A DNA stretch of 37,432 nt from Nitrospirota bacterium (GCA_003252075.1 QKDO01000131.1:1-37432); one strand, 5' to 3'; counted from the first letter of the stretch, positions 6,758-14,837 are shown. The notes: generated by a model from the sequence alone, not told the origin. Numbers and translations are program-made.

Positions 6758-9228
6758 CAGGCATCTGCTCCTTTACGGAGCCGCAGGGAATTGGTCACCA
6801 CAAAAAGTGAACTCGCTGCCATGGCTCCCGCAGCCATGATAGGGTGCAGAATACCTGACACGGCGAGCGGCAGCGCCACGATATTATAGAAAAAGGCCCA
6901 GAATATGTTCTGTCTGATCACGCTATAGGCCCTGCCGGCAAGACGGATCATAGAGGGTATGAGGGTCAAATCATTTCTGACGAGGACTGCATCGGCGCTT
7001 TCCCTGGCTATGTCCGTTCCCTTTCCCATGGCAATACCGACAATCGCCTCCGTGAGAGCTGGTGCATCGTTTATGCCGTCTCCTATCATCATGACCTTTT
7101 TACCTTTTTCCTGCAGCCCCCGGATGAGCTCACGCTTCTCCAGAGGAGACATTTCCGGGACAGCTGACGGAATTCCTGCAGCCGCGGCTGCAGCCTCTGT
7201 TGTTGCCCGGTTATCTCCGCTTACCAGAGATACCTCCCGGCCGAGGCCAAGAATTTCCCGGACAGCAGCGGCAGATTCCTGTCTGAGAATATCAGTAATG
7301 ATGAACAGCGCCCGCACCTTTCCCTCCCATCCCATAAAGACTACCGTATTCCCTGTCTTTTCGTATGACTGGTCCATCTCATCAAAATCAGTAACCGGGT
7401 CGTGCAGTGCGATCTTGCTGTCCAGCATGAAGGCCCTGTTGCCGAGCAAGAATTCCGTGTCCCCGATGGTACCCTTCACGCCGCGCCCCAGGACTACCCT
7501 GAAATCACGTACGGGAAGGAAAGGACCGTCGGACGCCACGGTGATGGCCCGGCCTATGCTGTGTTCTGCCAGGTTTTCAATGGATGCTGCCATCCTGCAA
7601 AGATATTCCTTTCCGAAGATAGGATCAACGGCAATAACTTCTCTGAGGGTTGGTCTGCCTTCGGTAAGCGTCCCGGTCTTGTCGAGGATGACATGATCGA
7701 TGCTGCTGGCCTTCTCGAGCACGTCTCCGCCTTTTATGAGGATTCCCTGTGCTGAAGCCATCGTCGTGAAGACCAGCACCGCCAGTGGCGTGGCAAGACC
7801 GAGGCTGCACGGACAGGCGATCACCAGAACGGATATCCCTGCCATAAGGGCAGTGTTTGTAGGACTGCCATTCAGGAGGTATACGGCTGTCGTGATGCCG
7901 GCGAGAAGCAGAATAGCAGGGACAAAGTATCCCACGATCCGGTCCGCGAGAAGCTGAAGACGGGGTTTTCTTGCCTGGGCATCTTCAACAGACTGTACAA
8001 TCGCAGCCAAGAATGTGTCTTTGCCCGTCCCCGTGACCTCAAAGATTAATGTGCCGAAGAGGTTTATGGCACCTCCGATGACAGTGCTTCCCGGACTTTT
8101 GAAAACAGGAAGCGATTCTCCGGTGAGGAGTGATTCGTCTGCCTCGGACTCGCCTCGCACGACCCTGCCGTCAGCAGGTATACGCTCACCAGGGAGTACT
8201 TTCACCCAGTCTCCTTTCTTCAGTTCAGCGAGCGGTATCATCGCGGTATCCTGCGAAAAGGGATCCGCCGCGCCGGTTTGCTTCAGTACCCGTGACTCCC
8301 TGGGGCTCAGTTCCGAAAGCCGCTCGATCGTTTCTGCGGCCCGGCATTTTGCCGTTGTCTCGATGTATCTGCCAAGAAGGATAAGCGTAATGATCATTGC
8401 CGCAGTGTCGAAATAGACTGTTCCGCCGATAACCATCTGGTACACGCTGTAGACAAATGCCGAACCGGAACCGATGGTGATGAGAGCGTCCATGGTGAAA
8501 TGCAGATGACGCAGGCCGATGAAGGTATTCTTTATAAAGGGCATGCCTGAGTAAAATATTACCGGGATGGTGAGCGCCATGGCGATGAACTCGATGGCAG
8601 ACCTGGTCGCAGGATCGATACCCTGAAAATATCCCGCATACAGGGCAACGCTGTATATCATGAGCTGCGAGGAGAGGAACGCGGCTGTGCCGAACCTCAC
8701 CAGCAGGTCCCTTGCCTCTGCCTTTTGCTGCCGGAAATGCGCTGACTCGCGATGGGGACGCGGGACATACCCGATTGACTGGATCCGTTTCAGTATCCGG
8801 TCAAGCGTAACGCGGTCAGGGTCCCAGCGAATCCTTGCCTTGTGCGTCGCATAATTGATCCGAGCATATGCGACGCCCTCAGTGCGGGCGAGAAACTTCT
8901 CGTTCAGCCATACACAGGATGCACACCGGATTCCCTCTATGAGGATGTCGATCTCCTGCTCCTGCCCTGCCTGCCGCATGTCCTCCGTGAACAGCCCTGC
9001 GTCGACCTTTTTTTGCTGATTGACCGGCAGACCGGGCGAATCCCATGTTCTTTTGCGATAAAATGCATCAAGTCCCTCGCTTCGGATCAGGAGGAAGACT
9101 GTCCTGCAGCCGCTGCAGCAGAATACGCGTTCCCTGCCGTCTACGGTCTCGCTGACAGCGTCGCGTTCAGGAAAGGCAAGCTGGCAGTGATCGCAGGTCT
9201 GCAGCGCCATGTCAGCCGCTGAATGCAC
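6757..9228 (-). CDS. ccoI: Copper-translocating P1B-type ATPase CcoI/FixI
   Basis: An 823-residue P-type ATPase that would supply copper for CuB of cbb3 oxidase. It starts with a Cys-rich metal-binding domain (CDHC at 12-15 and CCSGC at 37-41), then an HMA domain with GIRCASC (Cys103, Cys106). The core has the TGES actuator loop, the CPC ion-binding motif in ACPCSLGLATP, the phosphorylation site DKTGT and the hinge GDGINDAP. The N-terminal Cys-rich domain is typical of CcoI rather than general CopA exporters. ATG at 9210 (MALQTC) is an alternative start that sits one base after the upstream stop and may be the real one; neither has a clear Shine-Dalgarno sequence. It lies between the TauE/SafE-like gene and ccoS. 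Confidence 0.93.
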   Translation of the reverse strand: MHSAADMALQTCDHCQLAFPERDAVSETVDGRERVFCCSGCRTVFLLIRSEGLDAFYRKRTWDSPGLPVNQQKKVDAGLFTEDMRQAGQEQEIDILIEGIRCASCVWLNEKFLARTEGVAYARINYATHKARIRWDPDRVTLDRILKRIQSIGYVPRPHRESAHFRQQKAEARDLLVRFGTAAFLSSQLMIYSVALYAGYFQGIDPATRSAIEFIAMALTIPVIFYSGMPFIKNTFIGLRHLHFTMDALITIGSGSAFVYSVYQMVIGGTVYFDTAAMIITLILLGRYIETTAKCRAAETIERLSELSPRESRVLKQTGAADPFSQDTAMIPLAELKKGDWVKVLPGERIPADGRVVRGESEADESLLTGESLPVFKSPGSTVIGGAINLFGTLIFEVTGTGKDTFLAAIVQSVEDAQARKPRLQLLADRIVGYFVPAILLLAGITTAVYLLNGSPTNTALMAGISVLVIACPCSLGLATPLAVLVFTTMASAQGILIKGGDVLEKASSIDHVILDKTGTLTEGRPTLREVIAVDPIFGKEYLCRMAASIENLAEHSIGRAITVASDGPFLPVRDFRVVLGRGVKGTIGDTEFLLGNRAFMLDSKIALHDPVTDFDEMDQSYEKTGNTVVFMGWEGKVRALFIITDILRQESAAAVREILGLGREVSLVSGDNRATTEAAAAAAGIPSAVPEMSPLEKRELIRGLQEKGKKVMMIGDGINDAPALTEAIVGIAMGKGTDIARESADAVLVRNDLTLIPSMIRLAGRAYSVIRQNIFWAFFYNIVALPLAVSGILHPIMAAGAMAASSLFVVTNSLRLRKGADA

Positions 9229-9967
9229 GGTAGATGAAGATAGCGCCGATAGCTATCATAAAGAGGGAAGAGACCGTGTACAGTCTCTTCCGTATCCATT
9301 CACTTTTGCGTGCCGTGATATGTCCAATGAGCAGAAGGGCAGGCGCTGTGCCGAGGCCGAACAGAAAAAGCATGGACATGCCCCTGAGAAAGCCTTCCGC
9401 CGCGCTGCCGGCCGTCGCACCGGCGCCGGCGGCAGCGATATACGCGCTATACAACAAGCCGCAGGGAATGAAGCCGGTTACCATGCCGATGACGTAGACA
9501 GAGCCAGTGGTATGTGTTGCCGAGATGAACCGGATGATGCGGCTCACGAATGCGGAGACCGGGGCAGTGATTTTTCTGCCGGCGCTGCCTTTGGGGAGAG
9601 AACACCAGTCAGTTGACGCCAGGCCCAGTATGACCATGACCAATCCGACAGTTGCCATGGTAAGGTTCTGAAAGCGCTCGATGGACGCCGCGATTCCTGC
9701 GAACGATCCGGTCATGCCCATGATACCGCCCATAATGCTGTATGTGGTGATCCTTCCGGCGTTGTACATTACCTGGGGAAGCGGGTACGTTCGCATATGC
9801 CCTGCCGGCAGGCCGATTCCAAGGGTATATGCTGCTACAACAGGTCCGCACATGCCGGCACAATGGCCGAAGCCTCCCAGAAGGCCGGAGCCGAACATCA
9901 GGAGATAGATCGAATCAGTGATCGACATGGAACCGGTATGAGACATTGCCTCCCCCGGGGAGGGCAA
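9212..9967 (-). CDS. TauE/SafE-like (UreH-type) membrane protein of the cbb3 maturation cluster
   Basis: A membrane protein of up to 251 residues with about six helices. It carries the signature GFGHCAGMCGPVV in the first helix, whose two Cys and Met are typical of the UreH/SafE-2 type found next to ccoI in many cco clusters. Related proteins are proposed to handle copper or thiol redox for cbb3 assembly. The start is uncertain: the 5' end overlaps the upstream gene by up to 53 bp. ATG at 9946, two bases after GGGGGAGG, and ATG at 9928 (MSITDSIYLL) are alternatives. It overlaps ccoI by about 17 bp when both long starts are used. Confidence 0.85.
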   Translation of the reverse strand: MPSPGEAMSHTGSMSITDSIYLLMFGSGLLGGFGHCAGMCGPVVAAYTLGIGLPAGHMRTYPLPQVMYNAGRITTYSIMGGIMGMTGSFAGIAASIERFQNLTMATVGLVMVILGLASTDWCSLPKGSAGRKITAPVSAFVSRIIRFISATHTTGSVYVIGMVTGFIPCGLLYSAYIAAAGAGATAGSAAEGFLRGMSMLFLFGLGTAPALLLIGHITARKSEWIRKRLYTVSSLFMIAIGAIFIYRAFSG

Positions 9968-10325
9968 TGTCTGCCTGCCAGAGTTTCTTGCCGGTCGGAC
10001 AGCGCGGGATGATTCCTCTGCCGGTGAATGAACCGTCCGAAACCTGTTTCAATACAACCTCATTCCTGCCCATATACATGCCGGGCATTGAAAGCACAAG
10101 GAGGAGAGGTGCTGGTATCTTCGCGCCCTTTACCGTTACGGTGAAGAACAGCTCTTTCATTGCGCTCACGGGTTTGGGAGAAATATCCAGCGTTACGGTG
10201 GTGCTGCCTGTCAGGGCAATGCAGGCGCCACGACTGACGTCGCACTCTGCTGCCGGACAGATCGCAGCACGGGCAGACGACAGGAGAACAAAAAGCAGAA
10301 GAACGCTGACATGCCTGGCCCGCAT
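9915..10325 (-). CDS. Exported FixH/YtkA-like small protein, possible copper or assembly factor
   Basis: A 136-residue protein with a signal peptide (hydrophobic about residues 6-20, then ARAAIC). The mature part resembles the beta-sandwich of FixH/YtkA-like proteins: MPGMYMGRNEV is the Met-rich stretch, followed by GIIPRCPTGKKLWQA, which echoes a FixH C-terminal pattern. Four Cys are present, three in the CPAAECDVSRGAC segment and one in PRCP. The Met and Cys content would suit copper binding in the periplasm, but that is inference. It lies three bases downstream of the fixH-like gene and overlaps the TauE/SafE-like gene, so it is part of the cco maturation set. I do not know an established name for it. 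Confidence 0.7.
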   Translation of the reverse strand: MRARHVSVLLLFVLLSSARAAICPAAECDVSRGACIALTGSTTVTLDISPKPVSAMKELFFTVTVKGAKIPAPLLLVLSMPGMYMGRNEVVLKQVSDGSFTGRGIIPRCPTGKKLWQADIALPGGGNVSYRFHVDH

Positions 10326-10328
10326 GGC

Positions 10329-10778
10329 TCAGGTACCCTTAAGGGCAAATACTGTTCTGTGGAACAGGATCGTCTTGTCCTCGGCTGTCACCCGGATATC
10401 CAGGTCCCAGTATCCGTAGAGCGGCAGATCAACCTGCACCGCGTATGATCCTTTTTCCGTCAGCAATGCCCTGTATTGCCGGTCGAAGCCTTTTGACGAA
10501 GGCCTGCTGACGGTGAGCATCACCTCAGCGGCAAGAGACTTTCCGGTCCGGTCCCGGACATGGATGCCCATTTCATTCCAGCCGACCGCGGGAGAGGGGG
10601 GCTGGATGTCGATATTCCACCCTGACGATTCCCGCTCTTTCTGCTCGGCATCCCACAGAAGCCCTTTTTCATATGGATTATCGACCACCGTACCGTCAAA
10701 GGTATACTTTCCGGCAACGATCGCCCCGATGACCGCAGCCATACCAATGAAGGTCACCAGGAGCAGCAGTTTTTTCAC
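10329..10778 (-). CDS. ccoH: FixH/CcoH family cbb3 assembly protein
   Basis: A 149-residue FixH/CcoH-type protein that stabilises cbb3 subunits during assembly. It has one N-terminal membrane helix (about residues 3-23), the family motif DNPYEKGLLWDAEQ, then a periplasmic beta domain (VGWNEMGIHVRDRTG) ending with YGYWDLDIRV. Length and order match the family. It starts within the end of ccoG (4-bp overlap, ATGA) and is followed by the related exported protein with a 3-base gap, so the two may be a duplicated pair. Confidence 0.88.
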   Translation of the reverse strand: MKKLLLLVTFIGMAAVIGAIVAGKYTFDGTVVDNPYEKGLLWDAEQKERESSGWNIDIQPPSPAVGWNEMGIHVRDRTGKSLAAEVMLTVSRPSSKGFDRQYRALLTEKGSYAVQVDLPLYGYWDLDIRVTAEDKTILFHRTVFALKGT

Positions 10779-11986
10779 GGCGTCTCCGGGACACCGAGGC
10801 TCACCTGTCGGGTGACCCTGATGTTATATGGCCCGTCTGATTCCAGTATCAGCTCTGCTTGTCCAGACTGAAAGGAACCTGCAGATCCCGGGCTGAAGAC
10901 ATAGGCAGATACCCTCGTATATTCCCCGGCCCTGATCATGATCTTCTCCGGTACCGCCTTGAGTTGCGCACCGTCCCTGAGCGCTTTCAGCGAGAGGGAC
11001 AGATCGCTCTGTCCTCTGTTTTCAACGGCCAGGGTATAGGCGTTGATCACTTCACCCTGAGCAGTCATCCTCGCCCTGAATTCTCTGCCCGGCAGGACGG
11101 TCACGTCCAGCGGGTTTCGGGAAAGCGAAAGAAAGAGCAAGAAGGCAAGGCCCAGCAGGGTCAGCGAACCGATTATGATCACATTGGTCCTTATCAGACT
11201 GCCTGATGAGCCGGGCGTGCCGAAGAAATAGCTGATCAGACTTTCGCTCTTCTTCCTCTCCATCCGTTCAGTACAGGCATCAATGCATTCGGCACAGCTG
11301 ATGCAAGCAGCATTCAGGCCGTTCCTGATATCTATATTAACCGGGCATACCCTGACACAGGCCCTGCAGTCCATACACTCACCTTTCCTGCGGATGTCGA
11401 AGCCGATGATCATGGTCCTGTCGTCAAAAAGGGCGCCCTGAAGCTTTGCATAGGGACAAACCGTGGCGCACCAGGTGTGGCGGAGGAACGCATAATTCAG
11501 GAAGATAACGGCGGACAGGACGGCCCAGGATCCGCCGCTGACTGTCCCGAGCGTCCCGTTCATGAGCGCAGGAAGAAAATCGTAGGGGGAGATGAAATAC
11601 CATATGAGGTCAACTGCGACGATGATGCTGACGAGCAGCGTGAGGAAATACGCAGCAGTTTTCTGTGCCAATGACTTTCCCTGTGCCCGGTCAAGAAAAC
11701 CGGTCATGTCAATGATGACGGTCTGCGGACAGAGCCACCCGCACCAGATGCGGCCAAAGAGCTGGGTAATGAATATGACGAGGAAGGTGACGAAGAAAAC
11801 TGCGATCAAAACGATGAAGAACTCGTCCATCCAGAGGATCGTGCCGAACAGATGCAGCCGCAGGGTCGGGATGTCAAAACGCAGCGCGCTTTCACCCCCT
11901 ATCCTGACAAAAGGAATGCCGAGTAGCAGCACCGCCTGCACCGCCTCTGCGAAGCGGCGCCAGGGGCGTATGCGCCTATTCGTCAT
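10775..11986 (-). CDS. ccoG: CcoG/FixG 4Fe-4S cupric reductase-type assembly protein
   Basis: A 403-residue membrane Fe-S protein. CcoG has been shown to reduce Cu(II) to Cu(I) for cbb3 assembly. Membrane helices at the N-terminus contain GRIWCGWLCPQT (Cys82 and Cys86 from this start). The soluble part has two cysteine clusters (CMDCRACVRVCP and CISCAECIDAC), enough for two 4Fe-4S clusters. A C-terminal beta domain follows, as in other family members. I chose ATG 11986 (MTNRRIRPW), which overlaps the upstream small gene by 11 bp; an earlier ATG in this frame at 12052 lies wholly inside that gene and is less likely. Confidence 0.92.
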   Translation of the reverse strand: MTNRRIRPWRRFAEAVQAVLLLGIPFVRIGGESALRFDIPTLRLHLFGTILWMDEFFIVLIAVFFVTFLVIFITQLFGRIWCGWLCPQTVIIDMTGFLDRAQGKSLAQKTAAYFLTLLVSIIVAVDLIWYFISPYDFLPALMNGTLGTVSGGSWAVLSAVIFLNYAFLRHTWCATVCPYAKLQGALFDDRTMIIGFDIRRKGECMDCRACVRVCPVNIDIRNGLNAACISCAECIDACTERMERKKSESLISYFFGTPGSSGSLIRTNVIIIGSLTLLGLAFLLFLSLSRNPLDVTVLPGREFRARMTAQGEVINAYTLAVENRGQSDLSLSLKALRDGAQLKAVPEKIMIRAGEYTRVSAYVFSPGSAGSFQSGQAELILESDGPYNIRVTRQVSLGVPETP

Positions 11987-12119
11987 CTTCGAGCATCTTG
12001 TACTTGGGGTCTTCCACCTTCTTATGCCGTTTCCGGGAGTAGTAGAAGGCAATGATGATGCCGAAGAGTACGATTAGGGTAAGGCCGAAAACGATATAGG
12101 CAATGTTCTGTGCGTTCAT
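11976..12119 (-). CDS. CcoQ-like small membrane protein
   Basis: A 47-residue peptide beginning MNAQNIAYIVFG, with one membrane helix (about residues 7-26) and YYSRKRHKK at the inner face. The C-terminus is DPKYKMLEDDE. Size, topology and position between the oxidase genes and ccoG fit CcoQ, which stabilises cbb3. The acidic tail resembles that of CcoS at the other end of the cluster (PKYRMLEDDE), an odd similarity between two otherwise different peptides. It is too short for most automatic gene calls. CcoQ function is inferred from position and topology. Confidence 0.8.
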   Translation of the reverse strand: MNAQNIAYIVFGLTLIVLFGIIIAFYYSRKRHKKVEDPKYKMLEDDE

Positions 12120-12124
12120 TGGAC

Positions 12125-12220
12125 CTATTTCTTCTTTCTGCTCATCATAAGATAGAGCGCCACGATGGCACAGGTCGGGATAACCGTGAACGCTATGGTT
12201 GCCAGTATCGATATGTCCAT
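12125..12220 (-). CDS. 31-residue single-helix peptide in the cbb3 operon
   Basis: ATG at 12220 follows AGGAGATGAC, a good Shine-Dalgarno sequence, and the frame ends TAG at 12125. The product starts MDISILATIAFTV and finishes MMSRKKK: almost all one membrane helix with a basic cytoplasmic end. Five bases separate it from the CcoQ-like gene. It resembles the tiny accessory subunits found with cbb3 and bd oxidases (such as CcoM or CydX) in size and shape, but I see no sequence signature for a known one. The strong ribosome-binding site and operon position support a real gene. Confidence 0.65.
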   Translation of the reverse strand: MDISILATIAFTVIPTCAIVALYLMMSRKKK

Positions 12221-12240
12221 GTCATCTCCTTATGACCATG

Positions 12241-12268
12241 TGCCAGCAGCCGGTTGAGGCCGCCGGCA
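12241..12268 (-). promoter_or_regulatory. Intercistronic hairpin inside the cco operon
   Basis: On the minus-strand RNA, 11 consecutive pairs (two of them G-U) close a 6-base loop. The hairpin lies between the CcoP-N-like gene and the 31-residue peptide gene, in a 58-bp gap that is long for this operon. No T run follows, so it is more likely an RNA processing or 3'-end protection element than a terminator. Confidence 0.5.
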
Positions 12269-12278
12269 CCGCGTAGGG

Positions 12279-12470
12279 TTACTTCGTTACCGATTCTTCA
12301 TAGGCCTTCTCCTGGGTCCACCCGCTGATCACTGGCGAGTACATCGCAAGATAGTAGATGCCCCAGAGAATCAGCCCCCAAAAGAGGATGAGCCAGCCAA
12401 GAGGAATTTTCCTTGCGGTATCCTTTGCTTCAAGATCTTCTATATTCACATTGTCAAAATCTTCCGCCAT
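12279..12470 (-). CDS. Free-standing CcoP N-terminal-like membrane peptide
   Basis: A 63-residue peptide with a strong ribosome-binding site (AGGAGGAAGAC before ATG 12470). It opens with an acidic MAEDFDNVNIEDLEAKD, then KIPLGWLILFWGLILWGIYY as one membrane helix and YLAMYSPVISGWTQEKAYEE after it. This matches the CcoP-N domain pattern of D...P.WW-type entry, one helix and a Y(L)..YP-type exit. In standard CcoP this domain is fused to two cytochrome c domains. Here it has none, while the upstream ccoO product carries an extra cytochrome domain, so CcoP appears to be split and partly fused to CcoO. Confidence 0.8.
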   Translation of the reverse strand: MAEDFDNVNIEDLEAKDTARKIPLGWLILFWGLILWGIYYLAMYSPVISGWTQEKAYEESVTK

Positions 12471-12480
12471 GTCTTCCTCC

Positions 12481-13377
12481 TTACTTATTTTTGTGCTGTT
12501 CGTGACGGATATAGGAAACCAGGGACCATATTTTGTCCTTGTCCAGCTGGTTCGCATAGGGCGGCATACCGTTTGGCGTGCCGTTTGCGATGATCTCATA
12601 GATCCTGCCGTCACCGATGTCACCCTCTTTATTCAGCCAGGTGGTGTCCGTCAGACTGGGGCCTATGCCGCCTTTGCCATCATCCCCGTGGCAGGCATCA
12701 CAATACTGCTTGTAGACAACCTCACCGCGTTCGTGAGCTCTCTCGTCACCTTCCAGCGGATTGCGCTCTTCTGCCGCTGCAGCAGCTGCCGGAGCGACCT
12801 TTTTGGCTACGGCCGTGCCGATGACCTGCATGTATGCCACAAGGGCATCAAGCTCTGACTTTGCAGCCAGTCCCCCTATATCTTCCGCAGTATAAGGAAA
12901 GCCGTTGACCTTCATATGCGACTCGCTAACTGCGGGGTCCAGCTTGCGATCCTTGAGCCAGCCGTATTTCGGCATGTTCGACTGAGCGAAGAAGGCTTGG
13001 GGGTTCTCGAAATGCTGGTAGTGCCAGGCATCGGGATATTTGCCTCCGATGCGTGCGAGGTCCGGTCCGGTCCGCTTGGAGCCCCAGAGGAACGGCCGGT
13101 CATAGGCGAACTCTCCGGCCTTGGAGTACTCGCCGTAGCGCATTACTTCCGTCTTAAGCGGCCTGACGGTCTGGGTGTGGCAGTTGTTGCAGCCCTCGCG
13201 CATATAGATGTCCTTGCCTGCAAGCTGAAGCGCTGTGTAAGGTTTCAGATTATCGAGCTTCGGGTGCATGCCTTCCGTGAACATGGGATAGAACATCGTG
13301 ACGATCGTGCCGACGAGGATAACGACCGTTGCAACTATGGCAAACATGATCGGTTTTCTGTAGAGTTCACCAGCCAT
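12481..13377 (-). CDS. ccoO: Cbb3 oxidase dihaem subunit: CcoO fused to a CcoP-like cytochrome c domain
   Basis: A 298-residue protein. It has one membrane helix (about residues 11-29), then a CcoO domain with haem motif CNNCH at 63-67, GPDLARIGGKYPDAWHYQH and the Met ligand region SNMPKYGW. After an Ala-rich linker (about 195-203) comes a second cytochrome c domain with CDACH at 226-230 and the Met ligand in NGMPPY. CcoO alone is usually about 200-240 residues with one haem; CcoP is a separate protein with two. Here one CcoP-type haem is joined to CcoO and the other is absent. It transfers electrons to CcoN on the periplasmic side. It starts 10 bp after ccoN. Confidence 0.9.
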   Translation of the reverse strand: MAGELYRKPIMFAIVATVVILVGTIVTMFYPMFTEGMHPKLDNLKPYTALQLAGKDIYMREGCNNCHTQTVRPLKTEVMRYGEYSKAGEFAYDRPFLWGSKRTGPDLARIGGKYPDAWHYQHFENPQAFFAQSNMPKYGWLKDRKLDPAVSESHMKVNGFPYTAEDIGGLAAKSELDALVAYMQVIGTAVAKKVAPAAAAAAEERNPLEGDERAHERGEVVYKQYCDACHGDDGKGGIGPSLTDTTWLNKEGDIGDGRIYEIIANGTPNGMPPYANQLDKDKIWSLVSYIRHEQHKNK

Positions 13378-13387
13378 GGTCTACCCC

Positions 13388-14785
13388 CTAAGCCTGCGAT
13401 GCCGCAAGTGCCCTGCCCTTGCGGATCGTCATGTAAATGTTATAGATGAAGAAGAGCATGCCGACAGTGAAGATGACGCCGGCAACCGTTCTGAGCTGCC
13501 AAAAGGGGTAGTTCTTCGCCAGCCCTTCCATGAAGGTGTACTTGAGACTGCCGTCAGCATTCGTAGCCTTCCACAAAGCCCCCTGCTGGATGCCGGTGAT
13601 CCACATGGTGATCGAGAACATGAGCTGTCCGATAAGCACAAGCCAGAAATGCGTGTTCGCCACTTTGATGCTGTAGATCTCCGTGTTGTATATCTTCGGG
13701 ATAATATGATAGATGGAGGCGGCAGTGGTCATGGTGACCCAGCCCATGGTCCCCATATGCACATGTCCGGGCACCCAGTCCGTGTAATGGATAAGCTGGC
13801 TAACCACCCGGATGGCCTGGGTAGGCCCCTGAACGGTCTGCAGGCCGTAGAAAGTGATGCCCATGATGAAGAACTTGGTCAGGTAGTTGGTCTGCATCTT
13901 GCTCCAGTCAGAGCCGACCGTATAGTAGCCGTTCACGACTGAGCCCCATGACGGCGCAATGAGGAACAGGGTAAAGACGATGGCGAGCGTCTGTATCCAG
14001 TCAGGCAGCGGGGTATATACCAGGTGGTGCGCCCCGGTCCAGAGATAGGCGAAGACCAGTGACCAGAACGCCACGATAGAGAGCCGGTGGCTGTAGATCG
14101 GCAGACCGGTCGACTTGGGAAGAAAATAGTAGAACATCGCCAGGATCGGCGTGGTAAAAATGAAGCCGACTGCATTATGGCCGTACCACCACTGCACGTT
14201 GGCGCTGTTCACACCGGCAAATACCGGATAGGACTTTGTCATTCCTGCCGGCACGGCAAGGTTATTGACAATATACAATATTGCTACGGCGATGACCGTG
14301 GCGATGATATACCAGAGCGAGATATACATCTGCTCTTCTTTACGCTTGATGATGGTGCCGAAGACATTGACCGCAAACATCACCCAGAGGATGACGACGC
14401 CGATATCGAGCGGCCACTCCAGCTCAGCATATTCGAGGGTCTGGTTCATCCCGGCGAAGAGACTGAGCGCGGCAAGTGCGACGGCAGCATTGAAGAGGTA
14501 AAGGTGAAAACGCGCCAGTTTCGGGAACAGCAGAGGCCGTCTGGCAAGCCGCATTACGATGTAGTACGAAATGCCGAAGATTGCCCCGATGCCGAGGCCT
14601 ATGGCCAGGCCGTTGGTGTGTACTACCCGCATTCTTCCGAAGGTGAAATAGGGCGGTATGTTCAGTTCCGGCTTCCACATCTGGATCGATATCCAGAGGC
14701 CGACCACAATACCCACAACACCCCAGAAGATCGAGGAGACAATAAATCCCTTTACCGTCTGGTGGTCATACTGATAATCATGCAT
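13388..14785 (-). CDS. ccoN: Cbb3-type cytochrome c oxidase catalytic subunit
   Basis: A 465-residue subunit I of the C-family haem-copper oxidases, reducing oxygen to water with high affinity. About twelve helices are visible. Ligand motifs include RVVHTNG for the low-spin haem, WWYGHNAVGF and GAHHL for CuB, and HVHMG for the haems. The family motif YLWTGAHHLVYTPLPDW is intact. The start has AGGAGGGG upstream and there is only about 50 bp to the rrf2 stop, which holds an intrinsic terminator. It is the first gene of the cco block, followed by the CcoO-P fusion. Confidence 0.96.
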   Translation of the reverse strand: MHDYQYDHQTVKGFIVSSIFWGVVGIVVGLWISIQMWKPELNIPPYFTFGRMRVVHTNGLAIGLGIGAIFGISYYIVMRLARRPLLFPKLARFHLYLFNAAVALAALSLFAGMNQTLEYAELEWPLDIGVVILWVMFAVNVFGTIIKRKEEQMYISLWYIIATVIAVAILYIVNNLAVPAGMTKSYPVFAGVNSANVQWWYGHNAVGFIFTTPILAMFYYFLPKSTGLPIYSHRLSIVAFWSLVFAYLWTGAHHLVYTPLPDWIQTLAIVFTLFLIAPSWGSVVNGYYTVGSDWSKMQTNYLTKFFIMGITFYGLQTVQGPTQAIRVVSQLIHYTDWVPGHVHMGTMGWVTMTTAASIYHIIPKIYNTEIYSIKVANTHFWLVLIGQLMFSITMWITGIQQGALWKATNADGSLKYTFMEGLAKNYPFWQLRTVAGVIFTVGMLFFIYNIYMTIRKGRALAASQA

Positions 14786-14814
14786 ATCGGATCCCCTCCT
14801 TACACCATATTGAC

Positions 14815-14837
14815 AAAAAAAGCTTCGAGGAAGCTTT
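14815..14837 (-). terminator. Intrinsic terminator between rrf2 and ccoN
   Basis: On the minus strand the sequence forms a perfect 8-bp stem (AAAGCTTC/GAAGCTTT) with a 3-base loop, running directly into a T tract (14815-14821 as A on the plus strand). The rrf2 stop codon overlaps the left arm. It should end cydAB-rrf2 transcription just before the ccoN ribosome-binding site. Confidence 0.75.

Noticed and set aside
6959-7696. A 245-residue plus-strand frame inside ccoI.
   Set aside because: It is antisense to the phosphorylation and ATP-binding domain of a P-type ATPase with all motifs intact. Composition (Ser, Arg, Pro-rich) is that of a shadow frame.
11986-12052. An earlier start of ccoG at 12052, giving 425 residues.
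   Set aside because: The added 22 residues lie entirely within the CcoQ-like gene in another frame and read as low-quality sequence, while ATG 11986 gives a normal CcoG N-terminus.
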